This document shows positions 31,901 to 46,400 of a stretch of 64,000 nucleotides of DNA, in pieces. How positions within the stretch are numbered: position 1 is the first letter of the stretch; each line of letters begins with the position of its first letter. The translations under genes and the position numbers were made by a program. The notes below the pieces were generated by a model. That model saw only the letters and a program-made list of their open reading frames with translations, was not told the origin of the DNA and did no database searches. The stretch comes from Anagrus nilaparvatae (Eukaryota; Arthropoda; Insecta; Hymenoptera; Mymaridae): the NCBI GenBank assembly GCA_022575985.1, contig JAKSXM010000263.1, positions 10,768,001-10,832,000 of the forward strand. Reading direction: 5' to 3'.

Positions 31901-34900
31901 GCCTGATGAAGAATTTCTTATTAATCATTTCTTTTTTTTCATACCTCACCATGGTATTATACAATATGGTAAAAGTTCTAAAGAGTTGTTTTCAATGGTT
32001 CTGCTCGCGCTTTAAATAGCATCTCATTAAATGATACTGTTCATTCACATCCTACTTTGCAAGTTGATATCACATTCATCTTAATGCGATGAAGTTGTTT
32101 CAAATATGCTTTTAAGGTGGTAGATATAATTGGAGATAAAAAAAACATGACTTTTTGTGGATAGGTTTTCAGGTAGAAATAATTGAGATAATGTTTTCGA
32201 AATTGGCACTTTATTAGATTATAAGTTGCTACACATTTTTATTTTTTTTTTTTATTTTCTCAAAATGGCGCCGAGTTCAGGTGCTCAAAGTTAGGCCTCA
32301 CTTTTCATGGCGTACATGATTGCAGCCTCTAACTTGTTTTGAAACATACCAAACAAAATTTTTTATGTTTGTGATTCAAATTTTGAAAAATTGAAAATTG
32401 TGAAAATTATTTAATTTTTTTCAAAAATTGAAATTTTTTCCCATGTGTTTTTGAAGAAATAAAAAATGGGACATTTTTTGGAAATATCATTCCATCAATC
32501 TAGAAGATAATTATAATTTAATAATGTAGCTAAAAAATTAGGAAGATATCTTAATTATTTTTTGAGTTATCGTGTACGCCAATTCGAAAAACGTTGTTTC
32601 GAGAAAAACGCGATTAAAGTTTCGGTGAAATGTATAACTCCTATAGCGGTGTATCACTTACTCTTTTATAACTTTCTTATTATTCAAGATATCATTATAA
32701 AATTTTTCCCCCATATTCTTAAGATGTTTTCGAACCCAAAAAAACAAAAAACAAGAAATCGATTTTGAAAAAGATCCAATTGTATCTACCACCTTAAGGC
32801 TGACATTAAAAAGCTTTATATACAAATTTTGATACATCCTGATGATCGTAAATTCCAAATCATTATTTGGGATGATAATACTGATAATTTTTCTGCATAT
32901 GAATTATCTACTGTCACTCATGGTTTAGGACATTCTGCTTATCAAGCTATAGCTTATATTCATCAATTGTCTGACTTAGAATCTGAACATAAAAAATCTG
33001 CGTCAAAATCGTTAAAAAACAATATGTTCATTGCTGATGCTCATTTTGGTGCAGATTCAATTTTTGAAGCTGTCGACCTATCTAAAGAATTTACCAAGTT
33101 GCTCATGTCGGGCAGATTTCCGTTAAGAAAATGGGCTGCTAATAATCAAGATCTTTTAAAAAATATTGATCCTGATTGGCTGGATACGCTTGAAGGTTCT
33201 GTAGTTTCATGTCTTCGTATGAAATGCCTCCTTTTACTCATGTTAGTGAGGACTACGCTGGTCCCATTTTATGAGAACAAATCCAGGAAAAGGGCATAAA
33301 TAATACAAGGGATATATTGTTGTATTTGTTTGTCTTTCATGCTAGCTTTTAGTAGATTCACATCAAGAAGAGGATTTTGCAATCACATTTACTGTGATAG
33401 TGGTTCTAATTTTTTTGAGGCTTTTTCTGAACTCACTCATTTATTTTCTGAAAATCTTCAAATAAAATCCTTCTTTAAAAAATTGACTTATCAAATGGTT
33501 TCTTTAAATTTTCTTTTCTTTCTCTTTTTCTAAAAAAATGTTTTTGGATGATCTATATACATTAATACATGCTGAAAAAATCATAATTAACATCGAAATT
33601 TAATTTTAGGGGTATGTGTGTACTATTGTAGGTGTGTTGAAAGAATTTTGTAAAACAATTAAAAAATAAAATAAAAGATAATTGAACAAATTTATATGCT
33701 TTTTACATTTTAAAAGTACATGAATAATGTAGATAAAGATTTTTTGTATAACTTTTGGTCTTTCCTTACATTTGTGGATATTTTTGTATGTTTGTGTGCA
33801 TGTGTCAATTTGCATATTGGTATTTACAGTACATTGTTTTTAAATTTAGCATAAAGATATTAAATATTAATGTGATAAGTGTACATATGATTGTATGTGT
33901 ATATAAATTATTTGTAGATGTATATAGATGTGTTTTTGTGTAAAGGCTATCATTTGTATTTTTTTATTTTCAGTTTTTATGCCAATTAAATTATGTGTCG
34001 CATCTCAGGCAAGGAAACTCCACCTATCTTTGTCTGTGTAATATAACATCCATCTTATGTTCCCTTGGATGATGATCCTCAGTTTTTGTCTAACTTAAGA
34101 GACCTGAGCTCAAACTATCAGTCATAAGGTAATAATGGGTGATTTAAATATTGACATGCTTGCTGACAGCAGCAATACTGTTTCTGTAAAAACCTTTTCA
34201 GTGAGTTATCACTCCGTGTAATTAAACATCAAGCAACACGTCGTCCCCCTAGCTCTAGCATCTGCAATAACTGGCTTGATGTTATGTGTGTGGACAATAA
34301 TGATACAGTTCTAAGTTATCACAATAAATATCCAACTTTTATGAGTGATCATAACCTTATTAGAGCAGAAATAAGAATTTTCATCCCTAAAATTCCCAAG
34401 GAGAGTTTCTCTTATAGAAAATTAAACAGCATAACTCCTGAAGCTATCAATGAGGTTTTTATTAAGTCTGATTGGTCAGCATTTGATAACAATTTTAGTC
34501 TGGACTATGCCGACTCTAATCTCAGTGATAATCTACAGGCTGCCATTGACAAGCTAGCTCCACTTAAAACTATCAACCCCAAAAAGTCTAGACATCCCTG
34601 GATTGATGATAAGCTGAACTTTTTAATACTAAAACGTAAGTCAATCGAACGCCAGCACTTAAACTCTAAAAATGCTTCTCTGCTAACAGAAATACTTCAA
34701 CTTACCGAAAAAATTGATTCGCTTTCTGCACACAACACATTTCTACGTACAAGACTTGATGAAGCACTTGACAACAACCGTGACATTTGGCGAGAAATGA
34801 GACATTTAGGACTGTTAGCTACTCCTCGCAGTAATCTTCATGGGTTTTCCTCGGATGATCTTAACGTTTACTTTGCTGGAGTCTCAACCTCAATAACAGA

Positions 34901-37900
34901 AGACATTGATGAGACTAATGAGTTGATTAGTTCAACATCCAATGATGGGTTTAGTTTTACAGAGGTAACCTTAAAAAATGTAATTCTGGCAGTAGCCTAT
35001 TTCTCATCACAGGCTACTGGTACTGATGGCATACCTCATAAGATAGTTCCAAAGTCACTTCCTGTTCTTGGATCACTTCTGGTCAAGCTTTTAAATGCAT
35101 CACTAACAGATGGGGCTTTCCCCACGGCTTAGAAGAAATCACTATTACTAGCTATTAAAAAGACTTCCGTTCCATCTTCACCATTAGATTTCCGTCCTGT
35201 TGCTCTCCTTTGTTTCTTGGCAAAAGTGTTTGAAAAATTAGCACATGATCAAATAACTAATTTTATTGGACAGAAAAAGTTGATTGACCCATTACAGACT
35301 AGTTTCAGACCATACAGTAGTACAGAAACAGCATTACTAAAAATAACAGAGGACATCAGGTTTGGTAAAAGTAACAGACTAGTAACGATATTACTGCAGT
35401 TTGACTTCAGAAAGGCGTTTGATTCCATAGCCTCTTCAAAGTTGATAGTAAAATTAAAATCTATGGGTTTCTCAAAGAACGTCTTACTGTGGATCAAATC
35501 ATATCTCCAAGGTAGACAATTACAAGTTACTACAAAATCATCTTTCTCTAATCCCTTGGAGTTAATCTTGGTGTTCCAAATGGATCAGTATTGGGCCCCC
35601 TCTTGTTCTTCCTCTATATTAATGATGTTAAGCATCATCTAGATGCAGACATATATCATCTTCTATCTGCTGATGACTTGCAAATTTACGTACAGGCTCC
35701 TCCTGAGAAAATAAATGACGTACTAGAGAAACTTTCATCAGCGGCCAATAACATCAATATTTGGGCCAAAAACGTATCCCTGAGACTTAACCCGAAAAAG
35801 ACAAAAGCTATATATTTTGGTACTAGCTATTTTGTAGACCAACTAGACAAACTAAATCTATTTGGTGTGGTTGTAAATGATGGGGTCACGGTACCTTTCA
35901 CTAGTGAAGTTACAAGTCTGGGAGTAATTCTAGACAATAAGTTAACTTGGAAATCACATGTTTCACTTGTGAGTAAAAAGCTGGAACTCTCTCCCTACAT
36001 CAATACGATTTATTCCATAGATTAACTCCTTTAAAACAGGTTTATTTAAGTACTTAAAAAGTTTTAGTCATACATATAAAGATTCGGTATTTTAATATTT
36101 TATCAGGACTGAAATACATTAATGTTACCAAAAAATTCGCTATTATTTCACTATATGCCACTTATCGTTGCTATGATACTGCTAATTTTTGTTTCTTATT
36201 GTTTTATTTTATATGTTTTTTTATTATTATTTATTCTACTAAAAAAAATTTTTTCAACATTTAAAAAAAAAAAAACGGTATCATATCGTAATATATATAC
36301 GAATACCTACAAATTCCATTTTTTACATTTTATTTTACGTTCCAATTACTCTGAAGCCGAATTTTGTTCATTTTTAAGTCTTTATAGCCCACTGTGAGTT
36401 GTCTAGGCCGTAACTGTAAAAACTGACCAAAGTCTTTACAAAAGACCTATCATTAAATTGGTTTTACTACCACTTGAACCCAACTGGCTAGTCAATTTAA
36501 TTGTCAATAAAACCAAGTCGGGCGTAACGTTCAAAAATCAATGTTTCTGATTTTAATTATAATTATGTACCCTGCCAACATGAATATACCGAATTGTCCT
36601 GACTAAACTACAAAAAAGACTTTCGTATTTTGTAAAATACTAAACAGCGTTATTATTATTTTATAAAATTTTCATGAACTCGCATGCGTTTACAAAATAC
36701 AAAACATAGTCGTTTCTATTTTTAAAACTACCATCGACCTAATTTATAATTTTACGAGAGTCTCGGCAACTGAAACGTATTTTGTTAACTACAAACGAGG
36801 CTCATTTAATATTTTTAAGGAAAATATACACAGTGTATATAAAATAATTTTATAAAGTGCGATTGCTATTATTATTTTATAATTATTTATAAATAATTAT
36901 AATAAGCAACAATCATTTTTATTTTCTCAAATACGGTTTATTAGCAAAAATGTTCTAGATGCCCACAATATGCGTTTGTTGGTTATTTATTGCAGTTTTT
37001 TTCGGATTTTCAATTATTATATATATTTTTATGGTAACTAAAAACGAATATAATATCTGTTTTTGCTGAAAATTGTACAGTTGCCCACAATAGGAAACTT
37101 CTAAATTATTTTTAATAGTTTTCTGTGGATTTTTATTACTGGCGCAAAAGAAACCATGATGGTTTACCAGATGGTTAACCACCAAGTATTTCAAAATAAA
37201 TAATACGACCCCAGGATGAAAATGAACCTTGTAGATAGAAGCGGATACCCTGCGGGTATAAATTTCAATTTTTCAACCCAAAATATTTTTCATGATGGCG
37301 GACCATAAAAATTAAAAATAATGACTTATATAAGAAATATCAATTTAGGATGGAAAATATTCAATTTTTCGACCAAACATATTTTCCGATTTTCCAAGAT
37401 GGCGGACCATAAAAATTAAAAATAATGACTTTTAACTTTACAAGGGGATTTATGAGGCTTAGAAAAATAAATCTTTGGTGGAAAATATTCAATTTTTAGA
37501 CGCAACATATTTTCCGATTTTCTAAGATGCCGAACCATAAAATTTAAAAATATTAACTTTTAACTTTACACTAGCAAGTTGATCAGAGATTGTACTTTTT
37601 ATAAGTGAAAATTTCTGCTGAAAATGTCGTCATGAAGTTGTATTAGTATTTTTTCTTCCCAAGCAGAGAATTCATTTGTAAAAACCTCAATGCAATTGCA
37701 ATTACATCCTTTTTGTGTTGTGCTCGATCATCTACTTTGTATATTTGTGAAGGAGGAACGTGATTTTACTATATTGCTATTATTGGTTGAAGGCGTGGCT
37801 TGCGCTTTCCCTCTTAAAGCAGAGCCAACGTTCATAGTCTTTTTATTCTTGTCTCCTTCTATGCTGTTCTTTGGTATACAACAGAAATTGTATATGTATT

Positions 37901-40450
37901 AGTAACTGTGTACATATATCGATATAAAATGCAATTGCATTTAATTAAGTATACAACTAAAGCTAATTGGATCAAAAAACGCAGCGGCTAGAGCGTAGGT
38001 TGATTGCAATAATAACAAGAAAATTATTGTGGCACTTGTTATAGTGTAATATTAAGATGTAAATATAGGACTTGTGTTGGTATATGTATGTGAAGCTTGA
38101 TAAACTTTGGTAAAAATTGTGATAATATTAGATTGCTCTTCACTAATTAATTATTTATTTGATAAAACGTTGATCATTGATGATATTTATCACAATATGC
38201 TACTCGTGTATTTTCGTGTTAATTTATTTTTTGGGAGTTGTATTGAGACAGTTTGACCAAAAAATTTGTTAATGATATAAAAACAGCTGCTAACAGGTAG
38301 AAAGAGAATCCGTAAATTCTCTTTAGTTGAAAAAGTTTAGGATTGCCCAGGTTATTGATTTCAATGCATAAAATATGGAAAGAAAACCGATGACACCTGA
38401 GGCCCTCAGAGAAAATGTCCAAAAATCCTTTTTTACTGTCTTCCAAAAATTTTTGAGTATTGTGTAAATTGAATTTTCTGTTCGTAAATTTTTGAATAAG
38501 TCTTCGTGGATCGGGCTTTCGCCATTTAATGATCTTGCGATACTGTTTAGGTAGGTTTCTTCTTCTACTGGGAAGAGTAAATTTTGTTCGAAATTTTCTA
38601 ATTCTTTTTGTGAGTATTGCCCGCTTGTGGCTAAATTTTCGAGAGGTTGATTTTCCAGGAAATTTTGGCGTCAGGTTTTAATAATAAAGGAGCCTTGCTT
38701 ATTGTTGGAGTTAATTTTATCCAATCGTTATTAATATTGTATAATGGAGGCAAGAAGTTTGAACAGCTTATTTCTGATCCTTGTGTAATTAAAATTCTCG
38801 TGATTGGTTTTAAGAATACAAGTATTTTGTTGTTTTGCAAAACGGGTAATTCTTGATAAAACCGATCTGTTTGTATTAATTCAAAGTGCTTTGGCACGAA
38901 TTTTAATATGTAAATTGCTTTACCAACTACCTTAGCAAGATGACACTGGTGCAAATAGTTACGTTAAACTTAACGTTAAGTTTTAACGTTAAATTTTACA
39001 TTGATTTGCTATTCAGTTAACGTAAACTTAACATTAAATTTAACGTTAAATTTAGGTAACGCAAACGATAAAAAAATGGAAAACTTCAAACTTAATCTAA
39101 TCCTTATAAAAGGAAGTAAATATCATTTTTTACTTTTTTTAATGGCTTTAAATGCACATTTGATAAGATTAGATTAGGTTTGATTAAGTTTTTCATTTTT
39201 TTTATCGTTAACGTTAAATTTAACATTAAATTTAATGTTCAATTTACGTTAACTCAATGGCAAATCAACGTAGAAGTTAATGTTAAAACTTAACGTTAAG
39301 TTTAACGTAACTATTTGTACCAGGGGAGCAATTCCAAAATTTTGGTAGGCATATTTGTAGGGATCAAGGGATGCTAATATTTGGTTATTTTGTAATATCT
39401 ATTTCTCGAGGTTACATCTTGCAAGATGTTTAAGTATAATTTATTAGCTTGAACTTTTACAGGATGTTCAGTGTAAACAAATTTTTGTTTAATGAATGTG
39501 AATAGATCTTAAGTTTTCTACGACTCCGGAATTAATGGTTATTCTTTCAAAAATTTGGTTTATCGGTGCTTCATTAGAATCCAAAATTAAAATCTTGAGG
39601 TGGATTGTTTGATAGGCGACTGTCGCATACTGTTATTTCGTGCGTTATTTTAAATGCGAATGATACCTGTTGCAAGTTTAATACGTAAGTTGTAATGTTA
39701 TTTTTAAAATCTTAAAAATCAATAATTTTTGCACAAAATCCGTAATACAGTACTGAGTAGTGATCGAAAATACATCCTTGAGAAATAAAATTTTGCCAAA
39801 ACGTGTGGCCATTTTGAATATCAATACAATGATATTTATTAAATTCGCAATTGATATCTGAGTTAAGAATTGTTTTATTATTATTTAAATCTACTGATGT
39901 GGTTTGTTGTGTTAAAGTGATTTTAATATAACCTTGTACAAATGCATGATAAAAGGTGCCATTTTCATCAGAGTAGAATTGCCCCTGGCAATTTTTACCT
40001 TCAGCAGATCCTGCAAAAACTATTTGGGTAATTATAGTCTGATTTATATTTAAATTTGTGATTATATGAGAGTTATCGTGTTCAAAAATTTTAATTCGTG
40101 AATAGATTTTCATTTATCTGAATTAATTCATATAAGTAAGTTGCCTCTGCATTTTGGACTTCTACAATTATGTGTTGATATTCTTTTATTTTCAATAATT
40201 CAATGTATGCATTTGTAGTTTCGAGTCTTGGCTTCTCGATCCTGCTGTCGTATATGTTGGTGAGAAAAATGGCTGTTATGTTTGAAGTTGGGTCGCTGCA
40301 GTCAAATCCTGTTAAGGAGATGGATGAGTCTATTGTTAAACAAAAAATGAAAAGTAGGAGTTTTCCACACATTTTTCTTATAACATAAAAAATATATTAG
40401 TATTGAATTTATATATATATTTATTTATATAAATATAAATATATTATATA

Positions 40451-40491
<41 letters not shown>

Positions 40492-43400
40492 GGGGGCTCC
40501 GCCCCCTGCGCGCTCCGCGCGCCAACCCCCGCAAAGCGCTAAGTGTGGTGAAATGGCCCTTGTTTATAATTAGAAATTAAAAGACAATTAATTAGAAAGA
40601 ATAAAACTTTAAGCTTATTTGCTAATAAGCTTAATATTTTAATATTTTTTACTATAATATATTTTTTTTTAATTTAAATTATTTAATTTTTCTTTCACAA
40701 TAATTTATTTTAAATGCAATAATATGAAATCCATTGTTAAATTTTACTAATTATTTCTTATAATCTATAAGTTATGTTAATAAAAATTATTTTCATATTT
40801 TGACCTGGAATAGTAAAAAAGTTTACAATAACTTATAGCTGAAGTAGTTTAAAGTAAACGGCTGCAATTTAAATAAAATAAACTTAAAATTAATATTTTC
40901 ATTATATTATATTTTTAATACAATGGTAGCGGTCACATTGTCTAAAAATAGTGTTAAATAGAGTAAATAGATTTTATACGATACACAATAAAATTTAAAT
41001 ATTGTAATGAAGAAATAAATCAAATACAGTTATAGTGATATAGTAGTTAAAAATTTAGAAGTGCCCAAATGTACCATGTCCAAATGGGGGGTGCCCAAAT
41101 GGGGATGCCCAATTGGGGGTGTCAAAATGGCGGTGCCCAATTGGGGGTATCCAAATGGGGGTGTCCAAATAGGGGTGCCCAATTGGGGGTGTCCAAATGG
41201 GGGTGCCCAATTGGGGGTGTCCAAATGACCCATGTCGGCGGCGGCAGCGTTTAGAATTTTATAATATAGAGAGATAGAGAGATATATATATATGTATATG
41301 GGTGGTTCCAGTACTTTTCGTACAGATTAGGGCGCACTCATGTCACCGATTGAGCTCAAATTTTAGGATATAGTTTGGGGTAATAAAAAAGTCCCTCAGC
41401 CAAATTTTTAGCCTTCTAGCACCTCATGGGGCCGAAATATGGCCGTTTAAAAGTCCAAAAATAGCCTGATTTGGCCAATTTTCAAAATTACGCCATTTCT
41501 TTGAATTTATTTCAAATTTCATGTTACTGGTCGCATTTTAACCGCTAAAGAGTCTACATTTCGTAAAAAAATTTTTAGCCAATTCCATGGAGTCAACTTT
41601 TTTTGGCATTGATAAACGTAAAATGAATTTTATTAAAAAAGCTGTTTTTCAAAATAATACCGTGGCTTAAGATCAACTCAAAAATACTTCTGGTTGTTTG
41701 CAATTTTTTTGTCTACTCAAGACCTTTCAAATGCGACCCTAAAATTTAAAATCGGTGGATTTTAACCGGAGATATTTTGATATTAGTGGCGGCTGTTTTT
41801 AAAAAATGCATTTTTTTGGCATTTTTCGCCACCTGGCATTTTTTTCTAAGTGCTTTAAAACGTCTGAAACTTTCAGGAAAATAAGTTCAATATATGTACT
41901 ACAACTTTCATAAAAAATTTCTTTGCTTATTTGCCTTTAAAGCCCTTTTTTTAGTCATCCAAATTCAACCTTTCCATTTTCCGGAATTTTCCATTTTCCG
42001 GCTTTTCCTGTAATCTAATGAAAATTCTGACTCGACTTTTTGGATTCCTCGGGAAATTTTACTATAAACCCTCTTTTTTGAGTAATTTTGAACCTCTCTG
42101 TGATGCTGTATAAAAAAAAGAAAAAAGAATTTGCATAAATATAAAAATAAATTTAAATTTATAAAATTGACGAACAAGAAAAATTTTAATTTTATCAATT
42201 TCAATTTTATTTCTATTTTTATGCAAATTCTTTTTTCTTTTTTGAAGTTGACTCCATGGAATTGCCTAAAAATTTTTTTACGAAATGTAGACTCTTTAGC
42301 GGTTAAAATGCGACCAGTAACATGAAATTTAAAGTAAATTCAAAGAAATGGCGTAATTTTGAAAATTGGCCAAATCAGGCTATTTTTGGACCTTTAAACG
42401 GCCATATTTCGGCCCCATGAGGTGCTAGAAGGCTAAAAATTTGGTTGAGGGACTTTTTTATTACCCCAAACTATATCCTAAAATTTGAGCTCAATCGGTG
42501 ACATGAGTGCGCCCTAATCTGTACGAAAAGTACTGGAACCACCCATATATATATAGTGATTAATTTGAAAAAAAAAATTAAAAGCTTATTGTAAAATTAT
42601 AGTTTGGGCTTAAAAGGTAATTTTAGCCTTTTGGCATGTACTAATTTTTTTTTTTTATTTTTTTTTTTTTGCTTAGGAAGTGGAGAAAATCGTTACGCAT
42701 ACTGTTCAGCATCCGGACTGACACTTATGTGGGACTCGACTTAGTTTGCCTTTACCCACTAAAACTCTACTCCCTTCCTACCTTATGCGAGCCTATCATC
42801 GGACCGTTTTTACATTACTTCAGGACAGGTTCAAGGCCATTTAGTTCTAGTCGTGAACTCCATCTTTTGACTTGTGTCCAATGACTCGCCAGTCTGGTTC
42901 AGGACTCCTTCGTTCCATCTGATTAAAATTCCGTTTTTTATGCTGTCATCTTTAATAAAATATATGTTAGTTGAAATACAAGTCATTTCCTATTATCGTC
43001 AAAAGAGAAGGTAATAAATAAGTATATAAATATATAAATAGTTAAATAATTATTATCCTACCATCTTCGAATGATTGCGGTATTAAAATTAAGTGCAGGA
43101 ATGATTGTATGTTAGTGCAATACCTGCAGTCATCTGGATAAACCGCAGTACGTCTCAATATTAGCCTATACCTTGGACTTCAGGTTTTTTGGTGCGGAGT
43201 ATGTGCTCCACATACTGGCTGTTTTCGGAACAAACTTCTTAATTTCGAAGCATCAGGCCAACCACCTTTTCAGGTGTGATTTGACCGATGTTAGCTTCTA
43301 ATTGAAACTTTTTAGAAGCCCACCTATCGCATTTGAAGAATGTGTGTTATATACATTCAGCACTATTCATCTTCTGGATCCGAAAGAGGTAGGAGCAAAA

Positions 43401-46400
43401 AAGTCCATGTCCGCTTAGGAATTGGGTCAAAAAATAATTAATGTCCCCATGCCCTCTATTTATCCATGGTGATATCTCTCCTATCAACCTCTTGGTCCAT
43501 TTGCTCTCCGCGTAGTCGGTCCAACGTTTTTGCCATTTGCTAAGGCTGATCTGGCGCAAAGTAGCCTTTGCGCGGTCAATGCTTTCCCTCTCTTTGTTTA
43601 GATAGATATACTGTCTCTCAAGAGCCAGCAGATCTATAGGGATTACCCCATCGATAACTAGAGCTGCCTCCAAGGACACTGTGCGATAGGCACAGGTGCT
43701 TCGCAGGGCTCCTTGCCTCTGGACGCTCGTAAGCTTAGACGCATAGCTGACCATCTGTATGCGACCAGCCCATACTTCTGCACCATACAGGTGTATTGAG
43801 TGGATGACCGACATAAGAAGCTTGCGCTTTCCAGTCTTAGGTCCACATGTATTTCTCATGACCCTGCTTAGCGCAGCAGTGAGCTTGACAGCCTTCTCCG
43901 TGCTTCTCAGAATCTGTGCCTTAAACGTCAGCTTCGTGTCCAGCAGTACTCCCAAGTACTTTAAGTAATCCTTCGTTTCTATCCTATCCTCCCCAATACG
44001 TATTGGGATGATGGTCTCAATATGTATACAGGTGAATAGGATAATTTCAGTTTTCGCCGTCGAAAGATTTAGACCGTGGTCTTCCATCCAGTAGTTGACT
44101 CCGTTCGTTGCCTGGTTCAGTTTCTACTCGGCAGTTTGTACATCTTTTGCCTGGATAACTATAACCAGATGGTCAGCATACTTGACGGTAAATGTATCCT
44201 CCGGCATTAAGAGCCTAAGTACCTAGTCGTACATGATGTTCCATAGATCCAGCCTGAGGACCGATCCTTGGACTGCCCCTGCGGTTACTCTCCTCAATCT
44301 TGTTTCTTGCGCAGTTTCAATTATTATTTCTCGATCGCTCAGGTAACTGCTGATGATTCTTTGCAGATATTTTGGCACCTGGAAGTTCCTTAGCCCGTCC
44401 ATAAAATCACTCCACCTTGCTGAATTAAAGGCGTTCTTTACATCTAAGGTCACTAGTAGCGTGATTTTTCTAGAGTAGTGTTTGCCTGTATTCATTCTTA
44501 ATGACACGGACAATGCTGTTTATGGCATTGATAGTTGACTTCCGTAGGCGGAACCCGTATTGTCGGGGAGAAAGGTCTCCTGCAGTTTTTACAGCCCTCA
44601 GTATCCGTGGTTGCAGCATCTTTTCGTAATTTTTCCCGGATGTGTCCAGCAATCCTAGAGGACGCCAATAGTTTGGCAGCCTAGGGTCCCCTTTACCCTT
44701 GCTGATTAGGACTAGTCTGGCTCTTTTCTAGAGTTTGCTGAAGACGCCCGCTCGTGCACAGGTATTGTACATACACAGAATAAGCTGTGGACACTCATGT
44801 ACGGCTATCTTCAGAATCTCAGTGGTTATTCCATCAGGCCCAGGTGTCTTTCCGTTTTTGAGCGAGTCTACTGCTGTTACAAGCTCCTCCACGGTGAATT
44901 CGGGGATATCCTCCACGTCATACTCCTCTAAGTCATCCTCTTTCTCCCTCTCAGGGTGGGAAGGAAAAAGTCCGTCAACTATACGGCCAACCTATTCTTC
45001 GTTAATTATGCCACTTGCGGAAAGAGCCCCAATTCTCTTGGTGACTATTTTGTAACCAAGACCCCATGGGTCATTGTCCACCTCATTAATGAAAGCTATC
45101 TCGCATGCTCTTTTGCTTCTCCTAAACGCCAGTCACAGGCTTTTCTTAACCTGCTTATGCTCTGCCATAAGCTCAGCAGCGTCCGTTCTGGTCCTAGCAC
45201 GTGTGGCTCTCCTTCTTGTCGTTAAGCTCGCACTTCTTAGACGGGCTATTTCAGCGTTCTACCAGTAGGCTGGGGTCTATCTTCGCAGGTTCTTTTTTTG
45301 GGCATGGCTTTCTTAAATGCCTTTTCCAACAAAGTCATGATTTCATTGACTAATATCTCTGCGTCGTCAATATTTCCTGGCCTTATTGCTTTTCGCAGGA
45401 TAGTAGTCGATACTCTTTTAAGCATTTTCACAAATATTACTACTAATATATACTAAAATATACTAAATATATATAATAGTACTAAATTTATATAAATAGT
45501 ACTAAAATATATTTCATATAATTTCATATAAATATTATTTTTAGACCCTTATGACCACATAAGACCACCTTAAGAGCCCAAAAGGTCATTTTACATTTTC
45601 GAAAAATCAGTTTTTTTGAAATTAAAAAATTATACCTTTCCTTTAATTCTTTCAAATTGGATTAAGAATGCAAAGAAAATTATTTTTTAACGATATCAGT
45701 CTTGTCCTGGAGAGGGAGCTCATCCCCACCCCTTCAAAACTCAAAAAACGCGTTTCTTTGCCTCTACACGATTAACCCATTAATTCCTAAGCAGAAACTG
45801 CATTTGACAGAGCTGTAAAACCTTTTCCATTTAGAGCATTTGACTCAATTTAGTAAAATAAAACAACAAAAAATTTCAAAATGGCGGACCAATATGGTGG
45901 TCGGAAAAAATTAAATTTTGATATTTTTTGATAAAAATTTGTGTGAATGGTATTTTTTGGGTGATAATTACGAATATATAGTTATTTTTCAGTTTTAAAT
46001 GGCGGAACCAATATGGCCGTTGAAAAATTCGAAATTTCAAGATTTTTGACGATTTTGTGCCTGAGCAGAAACTGTAAGTTATATAATCATAAAACCGGTT
46101 TCATTTAAACGATACTTATTCCGCAGTAGTCTTTCTAATATTTATTAGTAACTTGATGATAAAATTTATTGTCAGCTTTAAGCTTTGGTACTTAGTACTG
46201 TCAGTAATAGGCAGCCAATCATAGCTAATAGTATCTGGAGGTCTATAAGCAGAAAACTTCAAAAAATGTTTTACAGCTTTTAAGTAACTTATAAACTTAA
46301 AATTTCGGAATCATGTAATTTTTTTCGACTATATAATTAAATTATTGAATATTTATAACCCCATTTTTTGGAGTAAAAAAGTGCTACAAAATGTATAAAA

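Larger units (their letters stand above)
27976..33540 (+). mobile_element. Decayed BEL/Pao LTR retrotransposon
   Basis: A 5' LTR candidate, a BEL-type primer-binding site, and gag, protease, RT and integrase remnants lie in the canonical order on the plus strand. Two younger insertions interrupt it: a foldback element in gag (28632-30040) and a TTAA-flanked MITE in RT (32116-32793). No 3' LTR is found before the next element at 34 kb. Every gene is broken. Confidence 0.75.

Noticed and set aside
37690..37902. 70-codon hydrophobic open frame
   Set aside because: No signal or family pattern beyond hydrophobicity; typical of chance frames in T-rich DNA.
41030..41254. Open frames on both strands coding Gly/Pro-rich repeats
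   Set aside because: They are by-products of the Helitron minisatellite.
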